This document shows positions 36,701 through 48,700 of a stretch of 64,000 nt of DNA, one piece after another; the first letter of the stretch is position 1; the number at the start of each line of letters is the position of its first letter. The notes beneath the pieces are model-generated. The model had not been told where the DNA came from and ran no database searches. It saw only the letters and a list, made by a program, of their open reading frames with translations. The position numbers and the translations under genes are program-made. Origin of the DNA: Pseudomonadota bacterium (GTDB taxonomy: Bacteria > Desulfobacterota > Desulfobacteria > Desulfobacterales > Desulfobacteraceae); NCBI GenBank assembly GCA_018821535.1, contig JAHJLV010000041.1, forward strand, positions 124,001-188,000, written 5' to 3'.

Positions 36701-37475
36701 ATATGAAAGCGCCTTTGGTGCGGAGTTTGAGAAGGCCATTGCAAACCGCACGGAATGTTCACCCCTGGATGCACTTGCGCCGGTGGATGTCGACGAAGAA
36801 CGCCGGAACCTTGCCGACCATATTAAACGCAACCCCACTGAAGAAGAACTGGTGATGTATTTGAATCATCCCGGTGATGCCCTGAAAACCATCAATCAAC
36901 GCCAGGAATTCGGCAACTCCAACAGGCTGCCGCTGGATATCTGGTTTGAAGGACTTGAAGTCGGCAGCAAGGCTGTTTTTAAAGACAGCGATGGAAAACC
37001 GCATCAGATTCATATCCTTGAGATATCTGAGCCGGATGATCAGGGCATCAGTGTTGTCCGGTATGAACTGAATTCTGAAAGCTTTTTTTATCCGGTCAAG
37101 GTGGCCCAATCCTCAAAAACCAGGGATCATGGGGCTCAGATGGCAGATGAAAAAAATCCCTGTCATATTGCCGCACCCAGCAACGGTGATTTATGGGTCG
37201 TGTATGTAAGCCCGGGTGACGTGGTTAAAAAAGGCGAAGAATTGTTCAATATCACCATTATGAAACAGGAAAAGTCGGTATTGTCTCCTGTGGATGGGGT
37301 GGTTAAGAGAGTTGTAAAGTTTGCAGACTATAAAAATGATAAAAAAATGGTGCCGGTAAAAACCGGAGAATTGATCATGGAACTGGGGCCTGTGCCGCAA
37401 AAATGTCAAAGCTGCTCAGAGCCGGTTGCGGGTGAATCGTTCCAGTTCTGCCCGTTTTGCGGGGAAAAATTTTAG
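33789..37475 (+). CDS. pyc: Pyruvate carboxylase-type biotin enzyme with C-terminal zinc ribbon
   Basis: A 1228-residue single-chain carboxylase. The biotin carboxylase part (about 15-460) has AIHPGWGFASED, LKAEGGGGGRGI and LIEVNTRLQVEHG. The carboxyltransferase part (about 530-1000) has DTTPRDTTQSN, LKDMAGVCPP and HYHRHCTDG. The biotinyl domain carries TIMKQEKSVLSP, with Lys about 1159 as attachment site (MKQ instead of the usual MKM). The last ~25 residues form a zinc ribbon (CQSC...CPFCGEKF), not normally part of this enzyme. The expected reaction is pyruvate, bicarbonate and ATP to oxaloacetate. The start is TTG with AAGGAG 8 bases upstream. Confidence 0.87.
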   Translation: MEIKTFQQVTEEIKGKRILVANRGITARRITRSIREVLGAIPVMTVTDVDKTAPFTAGAQELLLLGEDPRAYLDIDRIIALAKTRDIAAIHPGWGFASEDDSFPAKCKKAGIVFIGSDSESMRLLGNKVAVRTLAKKMDIPVVPGSEGSVSIAEAQVMAEKLGFPIMLKAEGGGGGRGIYEIFDPEQLATAFEKASALAHATFGNPRIYVEKLLTSVRHIEIQVVADRYGNVFAFDERDCTVQRNHQKLIEITPSPWPGMTPELRSRLKEYARRLVREVGYSSLATVEFLVDADGSPYLIEVNTRLQVEHGITECRYGIDLVEEQIAVAFGAGLRFNEKETLPFNHAMQVRVNCEDPQNSFAPNSGVINRYISPGGPGIRLDSCICAGYEFPPQYDSAASLLAAYGNSWQKVLRSMERALNEYVIGGLKTTIPFLRQIISEDQFRSGGCDTKYIAQNPGLMRYKDKETESLRLSRLVAEISARGYNPFVELGEYRGRQDKRVGRFDPVLPKLELNADNYPYPRGDRNALLDYVRDSGHVHFADTTPRDTTQSNSGNRFRLAEDLIIGPYLDQCGFFSIENGGGAHFHVAMLANMTYPFNEARAWNRFAPNTPKQILVRSTNLLGYKPQPRNLMQLTGEMICEHYDIIRCFDFLNHIENMQPFAQVVLDSPANVFEPAISLSWAKGFDIAHYLGVLDKIAGMIARISGLSEKKASRIFILGLKDMAGVCPPKFISTLVKEIRKKYPDLVIHYHRHCTDGLFVPAVGAAALAGANIVDTAIGAAVRWYGQGEVLSTAAYIEDELGLKTNLNKDMIRTLGFVLKQIMPYYDRYTAPYFKGIDYDVVSHAMPGGATSSSQEGALKQGYIHLLPYMLRFLAGTRKIVRYHDVTPGSQITWNTAFLAVTAAFKRGGEKEVRHLLSVLEGVADTPEEKTDDTLKKERLILYKEANDAFRQLLSGRFGRLPLGFPPDWVYESAFGAEFEKAIANRTECSPLDALAPVDVDEERRNLADHIKRNPTEEELVMYLNHPGDALKTINQRQEFGNSNRLPLDIWFEGLEVGSKAVFKDSDGKPHQIHILEISEPDDQGISVVRYELNSESFFYPVKVAQSSKTRDHGAQMADEKNPCHIAAPSNGDLWVVYVSPGDVVKKGEELFNITIMKQEKSVLSPVDGVVKRVVKFADYKNDKKMVPVKTGELIMELGPVPQKCQSCSEPVAGESFQFCPFCGEKF

Positions 37476-37488
37476 AGAATTGTTTGCC

Positions 37489-37530
37489 TCAGGCCACAGC
37501 CCATGTGTAACGGTTGGGCCTGATTTTTTT
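37489..37530 (+). terminator. Rho-independent terminator after pyc
   Basis: The arms TCAGGCC and GGCCTGA are followed by TTTTTTT. An alternative inner stem (GCCCA/TGGGC) is possible. It lies between pyc and purE. Confidence 0.7.
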
Positions 37531-37558
37531 GATATCAATCATTTGGAGGATAAATATT

Positions 37559-38038
37559 ATGGGAAAAGCTGTCATTATTATGGGATCAAAAAGCGATCTT
37601 GAATGGTCAAAAAAAATTGCAATGAATCTGGATAAATTAGGCGTTGAAAGTATTCTGAGGGTGGCTTCGGCCCATAAGGTGCCGCTGACCTGCTACGAAC
37701 TTATAAAAGAATATGAAAAAGAGGCAGTGGTGTTTATTACTGTTGCCGGGATGAGCAATGCGCTCAGTGGTTTTACAGACGCACAGACCTGGTGCCCTGT
37801 GATCGCCTGCCCGCCTTACAGTGATAAATTCGGTGGAAGCGATATCTATTCCAGTTTGCGGATGCCTTCCGCTGTCGCCCCCATGACGGTTCTGGAACCG
37901 GCCAATGCAGCCCTTGCAGCAGCAAAAGTATTCGCTTTGTCAGATAAAAATATCCGGGAAAAGATCAGTTTATACCAGAAAGACATCAGAGATGTCCTGA
38001 AAAAGGATGATCAGGATGTTCAGCGTGGGCAGGGTTAA
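37559..38038 (+). CDS. purE: AIR carboxylase PurE, class II-like
   Basis: A 159-residue protein starting GKAVIIMGSKSDLEWSKKIA with RVASAHKVPL, as in all PurE. The later part reads VAGMSNALSGFTDAQTWCPVI, then ACPPYSDKFGGSDIYSSLRMPS. This resembles the AIR carboxylase domain of animal PAICS (class II, using CO2 directly) more than bacterial class I N5-CAIR mutase, whose GAGGAAHLPGM motif is absent. The step is AIR to CAIR in purine synthesis. The ATG at 37559 has GGAGG 9 bases upstream; the upstream in-frame ATG adds hydrophobic residues without a ribosome site. Confidence 0.85.
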   Translation: MGKAVIIMGSKSDLEWSKKIAMNLDKLGVESILRVASAHKVPLTCYELIKEYEKEAVVFITVAGMSNALSGFTDAQTWCPVIACPPYSDKFGGSDIYSSLRMPSAVAPMTVLEPANAALAAAKVFALSDKNIREKISLYQKDIRDVLKKDDQDVQRGQG

Positions 38039-38085
38039 AGGCAGGATAGAAAATTTTTCTGAACTTAAATATGGAGAAACGCAGT

Positions 38086-39510
38086 ATGAACAATAAACTT
38101 GAAAAACTGTATGCCCGCATCATCCAGAGAGCCACCATCAATCTCAGGGAACTTGAGTTTGATGTGAAGCCCTATGTATGGAATTTGGTTCCGCTGAGCC
38201 AGATGGAAAAGTTTTATGCATTTTACGGTATAACCGCAGATCACCCGATAAACTTTCATTTCAAGCATTCCGGGCTGGCAGGCAGCTATTTTCTGGGACA
38301 ATGCCAGGTGATTAATTCGTTATTGTATAAATCAGATGTCCGGGGAGATGAACTTAAAGAAAAAGGCGATGTGCTGCAGTTCAAAAATTTTGAAATCGAG
38401 GTGTCCAAAGATGAAGAAATCTATATAGCGGACAGCGCCCTGATCAAGACCATGGTTCATAATTATTCCCATGATCCTGAGTCGCTGGAACAATTTTTCA
38501 TCAAAAATACCGTATCCACTTATTATGCCAACATACATGGTGCGCCTTGTGACGGATGCTTTCTGGAGCCTTTTTCCACCATTGATCTGACAACGGTCCA
38601 TGACTGTGTCATCGGTGCATTTTCATATATACAGGCAGGGGAAATCAACCAATTGAATATTAAGCCGGGAACCATCTGGGTGCGGAGTCAGGGGGATTTT
38701 GATTTTTCATACCACTATCCCCAGGATCAATTGAGAAAATATGTATATTTTGCTGCAGGCAGCAAGCCCCAGGGGATTTTCATCGATTTTATGAAAGAAC
38801 GCAAAGATGAATTCCAAAGGGTGTTTGATACGATAAATCTGGAATTTCCTGTGCCGGTGCCGGACAGTTCTTCTCTGGACAGGTATGCGGTTATTGATTT
38901 GAAGACGCACATTGGCGAGAATGTGCTTGTGGCACAGAGGGCTTTTTTAAAGAATTCCAGGCTTGGCAAGGGGGCAAATGCCCAGGAGAACTGTTTTGTG
39001 ATCAATTCATGTTTAGCAGGGAATAATATTACCGCCCATGGTGCAAAAATTATCGAGGCGGATCTGGGGCCGGATGTTTTTGTGGGGTTCAACAGCTTTC
39101 TGCAGGGCAAACCCGAGAGCAGACTGACTATCGGCAAAGGATGCATTATCATGCCGCACACCATTATCGATATTCATGCGCCGCTGGCAATACCGGATGG
39201 GTATCTGGTCTGGGGATTGATTACCGGTCAAAAGGATCTTGAGGCCAACAGCATGTCCATTAATGATTTTGAGGCAATTGAAAACGGGCTTGAAAAGGGA
39301 AATATGACCTTTAAAGGGTGCGGCAGGACACTTGTCAAAGCTTTTCGTGAGCGGATCCATCATATCCTTGAAGCAAACGGCGCTCTTTTCGATGGCGTAA
39401 ACAACAAAGGACATGCCCAGAAAAATCAGGATATTTCATTCAATACGATTCAGCCATATCCGAAAGGTGAATTAAAAGGATTGTACCCCACGATCACCAT
39501 TCAACCATAG
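38086..39510 (+). CDS. Left-handed beta-helix (hexapeptide-repeat) transferase-like protein
   Basis: A 474-residue protein. An N-terminal ~100 residues (ending SGLAGSYFLGQCQVINSLLYKSD) lead into a discontinuous left-handed beta-helix with hexapeptide steps such as TTVHDCVIGAFSYIQAG, HIGENVLVAQRAFLKNS, then GKGCIIMPHTIIDIHAPLAIPDG. Such folds occur in acyl- and nucleotidyltransferases. Substrate and reaction are not recognisable. GGAG 10 bases before the ATG at 38086 decides the start. It lies between purE and nifJ on the same strand. Confidence 0.65.
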   Translation: MNNKLEKLYARIIQRATINLRELEFDVKPYVWNLVPLSQMEKFYAFYGITADHPINFHFKHSGLAGSYFLGQCQVINSLLYKSDVRGDELKEKGDVLQFKNFEIEVSKDEEIYIADSALIKTMVHNYSHDPESLEQFFIKNTVSTYYANIHGAPCDGCFLEPFSTIDLTTVHDCVIGAFSYIQAGEINQLNIKPGTIWVRSQGDFDFSYHYPQDQLRKYVYFAAGSKPQGIFIDFMKERKDEFQRVFDTINLEFPVPVPDSSSLDRYAVIDLKTHIGENVLVAQRAFLKNSRLGKGANAQENCFVINSCLAGNNITAHGAKIIEADLGPDVFVGFNSFLQGKPESRLTIGKGCIIMPHTIIDIHAPLAIPDGYLVWGLITGQKDLEANSMSINDFEAIENGLEKGNMTFKGCGRTLVKAFRERIHHILEANGALFDGVNNKGHAQKNQDISFNTIQPYPKGELKGLYPTITIQP

Positions 39511-39529
39511 CAAACAACCACGGTTACAG

Positions 39530-39563
39530 AAGATGCCGCATCATCAGTTTGAACAGGCATCTT
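39530..39563 (+). promoter_or_regulatory. 8-bp inverted repeat upstream of nifJ
   Basis: AAGATGCC and GGCATCTT are perfect inverted arms around an 18-base spacer, between the beta-helix gene and nifJ. It could be a weak terminator or an operator; no U-run follows. Confidence 0.4.
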
Positions 39564-39608
39564 GAGAAACCTTTGAACAACATTTAACGCAAAAATCAGG
39601 AGATATAG

Positions 39609-43124
<3,516 letters not shown>

Positions 43125-43143
43125 TTGTATTTTGCTGTATATC

Positions 43144-43173
43144 GATCCTCCTGCCGCTATTGGCAGGAGGATC
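43144..43173 (+). terminator. Perfect 12-bp hairpin after nifJ
   Basis: GATCCTCCTGCC and GGCAGGAGGATC with a 6-base loop lie 20 bases after the nifJ stop. The U-run is weak (CTTCTGATATATTT), but the hairpin is strong. Confidence 0.7.
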
Positions 43174-43189
43174 CTTCTGATATATTTGC

Positions 43190-43318
43190 GCCAAATCCCT
43201 TGAGCATCTGGAACGTTTGGGAATTGTTCGGGAATTGACATTTCGTAAACGCAACCGGGTTTTTTGCTATACCGGATATTTGGAAATCATGAACCAGGGA
43301 ACAGAACTGCCCGGCTGA
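43190..43318 (+). pseudogene. C-terminal fragment of a Fic-family gene
   Basis: A 42-codon frame ending TGA reads AKSLEHLERLGIVRELTFRKRN, then RVFCYTGYLEIMNQGTELPG. This matches the C-terminal winged-helix segment of long Fic-domain proteins, which ends in a similar YLDILNEGTE pattern. A stop codon precedes it and no N-terminal part is present. It lies immediately upstream of repeat copy B, in the nifJ-exchanger gap of 355 bases, and otherwise that gap holds only the hairpin and the repeat. Confidence 0.75.
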
Positions 43319-43348
43319 TACCGTCCTGCTGATACCGATGGGTTAAGT

Positions 43349-43397
43349 CGGAAAGAAAACTTGATTTTTATATATCATCTATATATCTTAAACCCGG
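43349..43397 (+). repeat. Dispersed 49-bp AT-rich repeat, copy B
   Basis: Partner of copy A at 25535-25583 (44 of 49 identical, same orientation). It lies just after the Fic fragment and is followed by AAACCCGGTTTAACCC. Confidence 0.75.
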
Positions 43398-43479
43398 TTT
43401 AACCCACTGCAACCAGATGAGCAGGCAGCTGGGACACAAGGGGGCGTGATTTAATGATGAACAGGGGAATAATCAGATA

Positions 43480-44460
43480 ATGGGACTTGCAATTTTTGCC
43501 CTGATAGCGGGTCTGGCGCTGCTGGTCTGGAGTGCGGACCGGTTTGTGGCAGGGGCGGCTTCCACGGCAGGATATTTTGGCATGCCGCCATTGTTGATCG
43601 GTATGGTGGTTGTCGGATTCGGGACATCTGCGCCTGAAATGGTGGTTTCAGCGCTGGCAGCCCTGGAAGGCAGCCCCGGAATTGCCCTGGGCAACGCATA
43701 TGGGTCAAATATTGCCAATATCGCTTTGATCCTGGGTGTCACGGCCTTGATAAGCCCGATCATGGTGCATTCCACAGTCTTGCGCAAGGAACTGCCCATA
43801 TTAACCTTTGTCACCCTTATCAGTGTGGGCCTGATTGCAGATCTTGATTTAAGCCGTCTGGATGCGGTTGTCCTGCTGCTGGTATTTGGCAGCCTGATGG
43901 CATGGACCATTTATCAGGGCGTGAAACAAAATTCTGATCCTCTTGCAAAACAGATGGAAATGGAAACAGCAGTAAACACCATGCCCTTTAAACGGGCATT
44001 TTTCTGGCTTTTGGCCGGGCTTTTGATGCTTGTTGCAAGTTCCCGTATTCTGGTGTGGGGTGCAGTGCAGATTGCTCAGATATTCGGTGTCAGTGACATG
44101 ATCATCGGCTTGACAGTTGTAGCAATCGGTACTTCCCTGCCGGAGCTTGCCTCATCTGTTATTGCAGCCCGGAAGGGTGAACATGATATTGCTCTGGGAA
44201 ACGTGATTGGTTCCAACCTGTTCAACACGCTGGCTGTTGTCGGTATTGCCGGATCCATTCATCCTTTTTTTGTGGCACCTGAAACCCTCTCCCGGGACAT
44301 GGTGGTCATGGGGGCTTTGACAATTTCACTTTTTCTGATCGGTTATGGATTCAAAGGGCGGCAGGGACGTATCAACCGCTTTGAAGGGGCAGCTTTGGTA
44401 TTGGTTTATGCGGGATACACCGCATGGCTGATCAGCACGGTATTGAGTGTGCAGCCATGA
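43480..44460 (+). CDS. CaCA-family Na+/Ca2+ exchanger-like protein (YrbG type)
   Basis: A 326-residue inner-membrane protein with about ten hydrophobic segments and the two duplicated alpha-repeats: VGFGTSAPEMVVSALAAL with GNAYGSNIANIALILG, and VAIGTSLPELASSVIAA with LGNVIGSNLFNTLAVVG. The acidic residues in both repeats are those needed for cation exchange. It overlaps sbcD by 4 bases (ATGA), so the two are translationally coupled although functionally unrelated. Confidence 0.9.
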   Translation: MGLAIFALIAGLALLVWSADRFVAGAASTAGYFGMPPLLIGMVVVGFGTSAPEMVVSALAALEGSPGIALGNAYGSNIANIALILGVTALISPIMVHSTVLRKELPILTFVTLISVGLIADLDLSRLDAVVLLLVFGSLMAWTIYQGVKQNSDPLAKQMEMETAVNTMPFKRAFFWLLAGLLMLVASSRILVWGAVQIAQIFGVSDMIIGLTVVAIGTSLPELASSVIAARKGEHDIALGNVIGSNLFNTLAVVGIAGSIHPFFVAPETLSRDMVVMGALTISLFLIGYGFKGRQGRINRFEGAALVLVYAGYTAWLISTVLSVQP

Positions 44461-45719
44461 AAATTCTACACACATCAGACTGGCATCTGGGCCGCTGCCT
44501 TTACGGCAGGAAACGGTATGCAGAGTTTGAGGCATTCCTGGACTGGCTTGTGCAAACCCTTGAAGACGAAAAAATTGATGCCCTTCTGATTGCCGGAGAT
44601 GTATTTGATACCAGCACCCCGGGGCATCTGGCCCAGGAACTGTATTATCGCTTTCTGTTTCAGGTTTCCAGGTCCTGCTGCCGTCATGTGGTGGTGATTG
44701 CCGGAAACCATGACTCCCCGTCTTTTCTGAATGCCCCTAAAGAACTGCTGAAAGCCTTGAATGTGCATGTGGTGGGCGTCATGACCGAAAATCCGGAGGA
44801 TGAGGTGATCTGCCTTTCTGATTCCGGGGTGCAGGATGCTGCTGTCATCTGTGCGGTTCCGTACCTCAGAGATCGGGATATCCGCAGGGTTGAGCCTGGT
44901 GAGACCATTGATGATAAAAATCAGAAGCTTGTGCAGGGGTTAAAAGACCATTATGAAAAAGTGGTCAGGATTGCCGAACACAGACGCGAACAGATCATGC
45001 TACAGTCTTCAATTCAGAATCCGCAATTTCAGATACCCATTATTGCCATGGGCCATCTTTTCACGGCAGGCGGCAGAACTGTTGAGGGAGACGGTGTCCG
45101 GGAGCTTTATGTAGGCTCGCTTGCCCATGTTGAAGAAACGGTTTTTCCTTCAGCCATTGATTATCTTGCCCTTGGGCACCTGCACGTTCCCCAGGCAGTC
45201 GGCACTTCAGAACATATCCGTTACAGCGGATCTCCCATTCCCATGGGGTATGGCGAAGCTGAACAACAAAAATCCGTTGTGATTTTAACCTTTGAATGTG
45301 GACGGTCAAAGCCCGACATCCGGCTTCTGCCTGTTCCGTGTTTCCAGCTGCTGGTCCGCATCACAGGATCTCTGGATGATATCCATGCAAAGGTGAAAGA
45401 CCTGAAAAAAAATAACAGCACTGCATGGCTGGAGATTGAATATACCGGCAGTGATATCATCGCAAATCTGCGTGAGATGCTGGATGACGCCCTGGCGGAT
45501 TCTGCCATGGAGATCCGGCGGATAAAAAACAAACGGGTCATGGACCGGGTGATGGGCATGGCTGCTGAAGGTGAAACCCTTGACGATCTTGACCCTGGAG
45601 ATGTTTTTACCCGCTGTCTGGATGCCTTTGAAGTGCCGGATGAAGACCGGGAAGAATTGACAGTGTCTTATAATGAAATCCTTAAGGATTTGATGGAGAG
45701 TGATCCGAATGCGCAATAA
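44457..45719 (+). CDS. sbcD: Exonuclease SbcCD subunit D (Mre11-like nuclease)
   Basis: A 420-residue metallophosphoesterase. MKILHTSDWHLGR, LIAGDVFDTSTP, VVIAGNHDSPSF and LALGHLHVPQ are the metal-binding motifs of SbcD/Mre11. With SbcC it processes hairpins and protein-blocked DNA ends. I chose the ATG overlapping the exchanger stop because it gives the canonical N-terminus; an upstream in-frame ATG adds 11 residues inside the previous gene. sbcC follows 11 bases later. Confidence 0.93.
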   Translation: MKILHTSDWHLGRCLYGRKRYAEFEAFLDWLVQTLEDEKIDALLIAGDVFDTSTPGHLAQELYYRFLFQVSRSCCRHVVVIAGNHDSPSFLNAPKELLKALNVHVVGVMTENPEDEVICLSDSGVQDAAVICAVPYLRDRDIRRVEPGETIDDKNQKLVQGLKDHYEKVVRIAEHRREQIMLQSSIQNPQFQIPIIAMGHLFTAGGRTVEGDGVRELYVGSLAHVEETVFPSAIDYLALGHLHVPQAVGTSEHIRYSGSPIPMGYGEAEQQKSVVILTFECGRSKPDIRLLPVPCFQLLVRITGSLDDIHAKVKDLKKNNSTAWLEIEYTGSDIIANLREMLDDALADSAMEIRRIKNKRVMDRVMGMAAEGETLDDLDPGDVFTRCLDAFEVPDEDREELTVSYNEILKDLMESDPNAQ

Positions 45720-45730
45720 AGAGGCTGGTC

Positions 45731-48700
45731 ATGAAGATCCTGGAACTTCGATTTAAGAATCTGAACTCCCTTTACGGTGAGTGGTTCATTGATTTTACAG
45801 ATCCTGAATATGTCGGCAACGGGATCTTTGTCTTGACCGGCCCGACCGGTGCGGGCAAATCCACGGTTCTGGATGCCATTTGTCTGGCCCTTTACGGGGC
45901 AACCCCAAGGCTTGGCAAAATTACCAAAAGCGCAAATCAGATTATGTCCCGGCAGACCGGAGAATGCTATGCCGAGGTTGTGTTTGAATGCCGGACCGGC
46001 CGGTTCCGCTGTCACTGGGAGCAGCGCCGTGCGCGTAAAAAAGCAGAGGGTAATCTTCAGGATCAGGAGCATCAGATTGCAGATGCAGATACCGGAAAAC
46101 CCATGGAAACCAAAAAAAGCCTGGTCTCGGGTGTTATTGAAGAAAAAACAGGAATGGATTTTGATCGCTTCACCCGTTCCATCCTCTTGGCCCAGGGCGG
46201 ATTTGATACATTCCTGAAAGCAGATGTTGAGCAAAAATCAAAGATACTGGAGCAGATCACTGGCACACAGATTTATTCACAGATTTCACAGCAGGTCCAT
46301 GAACGCCAGCGATCTGAACGGGATAAACTGAACCTGCTGCTGGCAGAAACATCCGGCATCGTTATTCTGGAGCCGGAACAGGAAAAAGAGATTCAGCAGG
46401 ATCTTGAGGCAAAACAGAATCAGGAAGCAACACTTGCGGGCCAATCCACTCAAATCACCAAGGCCATTGCATGGCACAATACCATTGATGCCCTGAAAAA
46501 GGAAATCAGCAATCTTGCCCAGGAAGCTGTCAGGGTGCAACATGATGTGGAGGCGTTCAGACCCGAACGCGATAAACTGGATCAGGCCATGAAAGCCGCT
46601 TTGCTGGATGGAATATATGCAACGCTTACAGCCCTTCGAAAGCAGCAGTCTGATGATCAGACAGCCCTGAAAACCCAGAAAATCCTTCTTCCGGAACTGG
46701 AAGAGTCTGCACATACACTGGCGCAAACCCTTACGTCAGCAGAACAGCACACCCTTAACACCAAAGCAGATCTGAAAGCTGCAGCACCACTCATCCGGAA
46801 AATCCGGTTTCTTGATCAAAAACTTGCTGAACACAAAAAAGTGGTTGCACACGTCAGCGAAAGCTGCATCAAGGACGCTGCAAACATAGAAAAGGACACC
46901 CGGGCCCAAGGCAAAGAACAAAAAAAACAGATTGATGCGAAAAAAACACTGGCAGATGTGGCGGCATATCTCAAAGCGCATGCACAGGATGAATGGCTGA
47001 TCAGCGGCCTGGCCGGTATTGAAGAACAGTTTGCCAGCCTGGTTGCAAGGCAAAAGGAGATCACTGAAAAACAAACCCGCATCAAGACTGCCGAAACCGC
47101 ACTGGCACGGGCAACAGACAAACTCAATAACAGCACAAAGCAGTGTACCATTGACAGACAGAAACTTGCTGATGCAATACAACATCTGGAGCAGGGCAAA
47201 GATGCATTGAACCAATTGCTGGGGGATCGCTTGCTTCGGGAATATCGCACACAAAAAGAAACCCTGCTTCGGGAGATGGCATATCTGAGAAAGATTGAGG
47301 CGTTTGAAGACCACCGGGCCAGGCTGGAAGACGGCAAGCCCTGTCCGCTGTGCGGTGCTGTCGACCATCCCTTTGCCCGGGCAAATGTCCCGGCACCGGA
47401 TAAAATTGAAAAACAAATTGAGGCGCTGACAAAACGGATCACCCAGGCAGAAGATCAGGAGGGGATGATCCGCAAATGGGAAGAAGCAAAAGCGGCTGCC
47501 CAAAACAATCTGAATAACAGCGAAAAGCTGGAAGCAACAGTGCTGAGTGATCAAAAAACAGCCCAAAAAACCCTTGCTGAATTAAAAGAAACTTTGTTAA
47601 ACCTTCAGACCGGTCTTGAACACCTGGGCCGCAATATATCTGACAAACTCAAACCCCTGGGGTATGTGCTGGATCCTGTTGATCCCCAATCCACCATCCA
47701 TGATCTGAAATCAAACATCCAGACCTGGCAGGATCAGGTCAGAAAAAAGGCGGAAATTGAAAAACAGATTGCGGATATTGACAGCCGGATTAAGCGTCTG
47801 GATGCGGTCATGGAGACCCAGCGCACAGCCTTGACTCAAAAACAGGAACATCTGGAACAGCTGAATAAAGAATATGCTGCCGGACTGGATGAGCGCAAAA
47901 AACACTATGGCGATAAACATCCTGACCATGAAGAAGATTGCCTGAACAAGGCCATTGCAGATGCGGAAACAAATGAAAAAAAAGCCCGAATTCTGAACAG
48001 TGAACTGCAGCAGAAACTGACAACAGCAAAAGCCCATATTGAATCTTTGAAAAAGCGCATTGAGCAAAGGCAATCAGATCTGAAAAAAGCAGATCTTGAG
48101 TTTTGGGCAGCACTGGAATCTGCGGGCTTTGCCGATGAAACCCAGTTTCTTGGGGCCAGACTGACAAACGAGCAGCGGGAAGCATTGTTTTTCCGGGCAA
48201 AAAAACTGGACACGGCCCTGACAGATCTTGCGGCCCGGCAAAAAGACCGGGAAACGCAACTGGCAGCGAAGATGGCCATAAATCTTACAGACAGATCTCT
48301 TGAGGAACTGGAAACTCAGTTCAACGGGTGCGAAGCATCATTGAAAGAACTTCGAGACACCATGGCCGGTCTCAGACACAGGCTCAGCGAGAATCGTGCG
48401 GCCAGAGAACGGATCAAGGAAAAACAGGCTGCCATTACAGCCCAGAAAAAAGAGTGTTCCCGTTTTGAAAAACTGCATGGGCTTATCGGGTCTGCAGATG
48501 GCAAAAAATACCGTAATTTTGCCCAGGGGCTGACCTTTGAGCTGATGGTTGCCCATGCCAATGGCCAGCTGGAAAAGATGACAGACCGGTATCTGCTGAT
48601 TCGCGATGATGAACAGCCGCTGGAACTGAATGTTGTGGACAATTATCAGGCTGGTGAAATCAGATCCACCCGCAATCTTTCCGGGGGTGAAAGTTTTATT

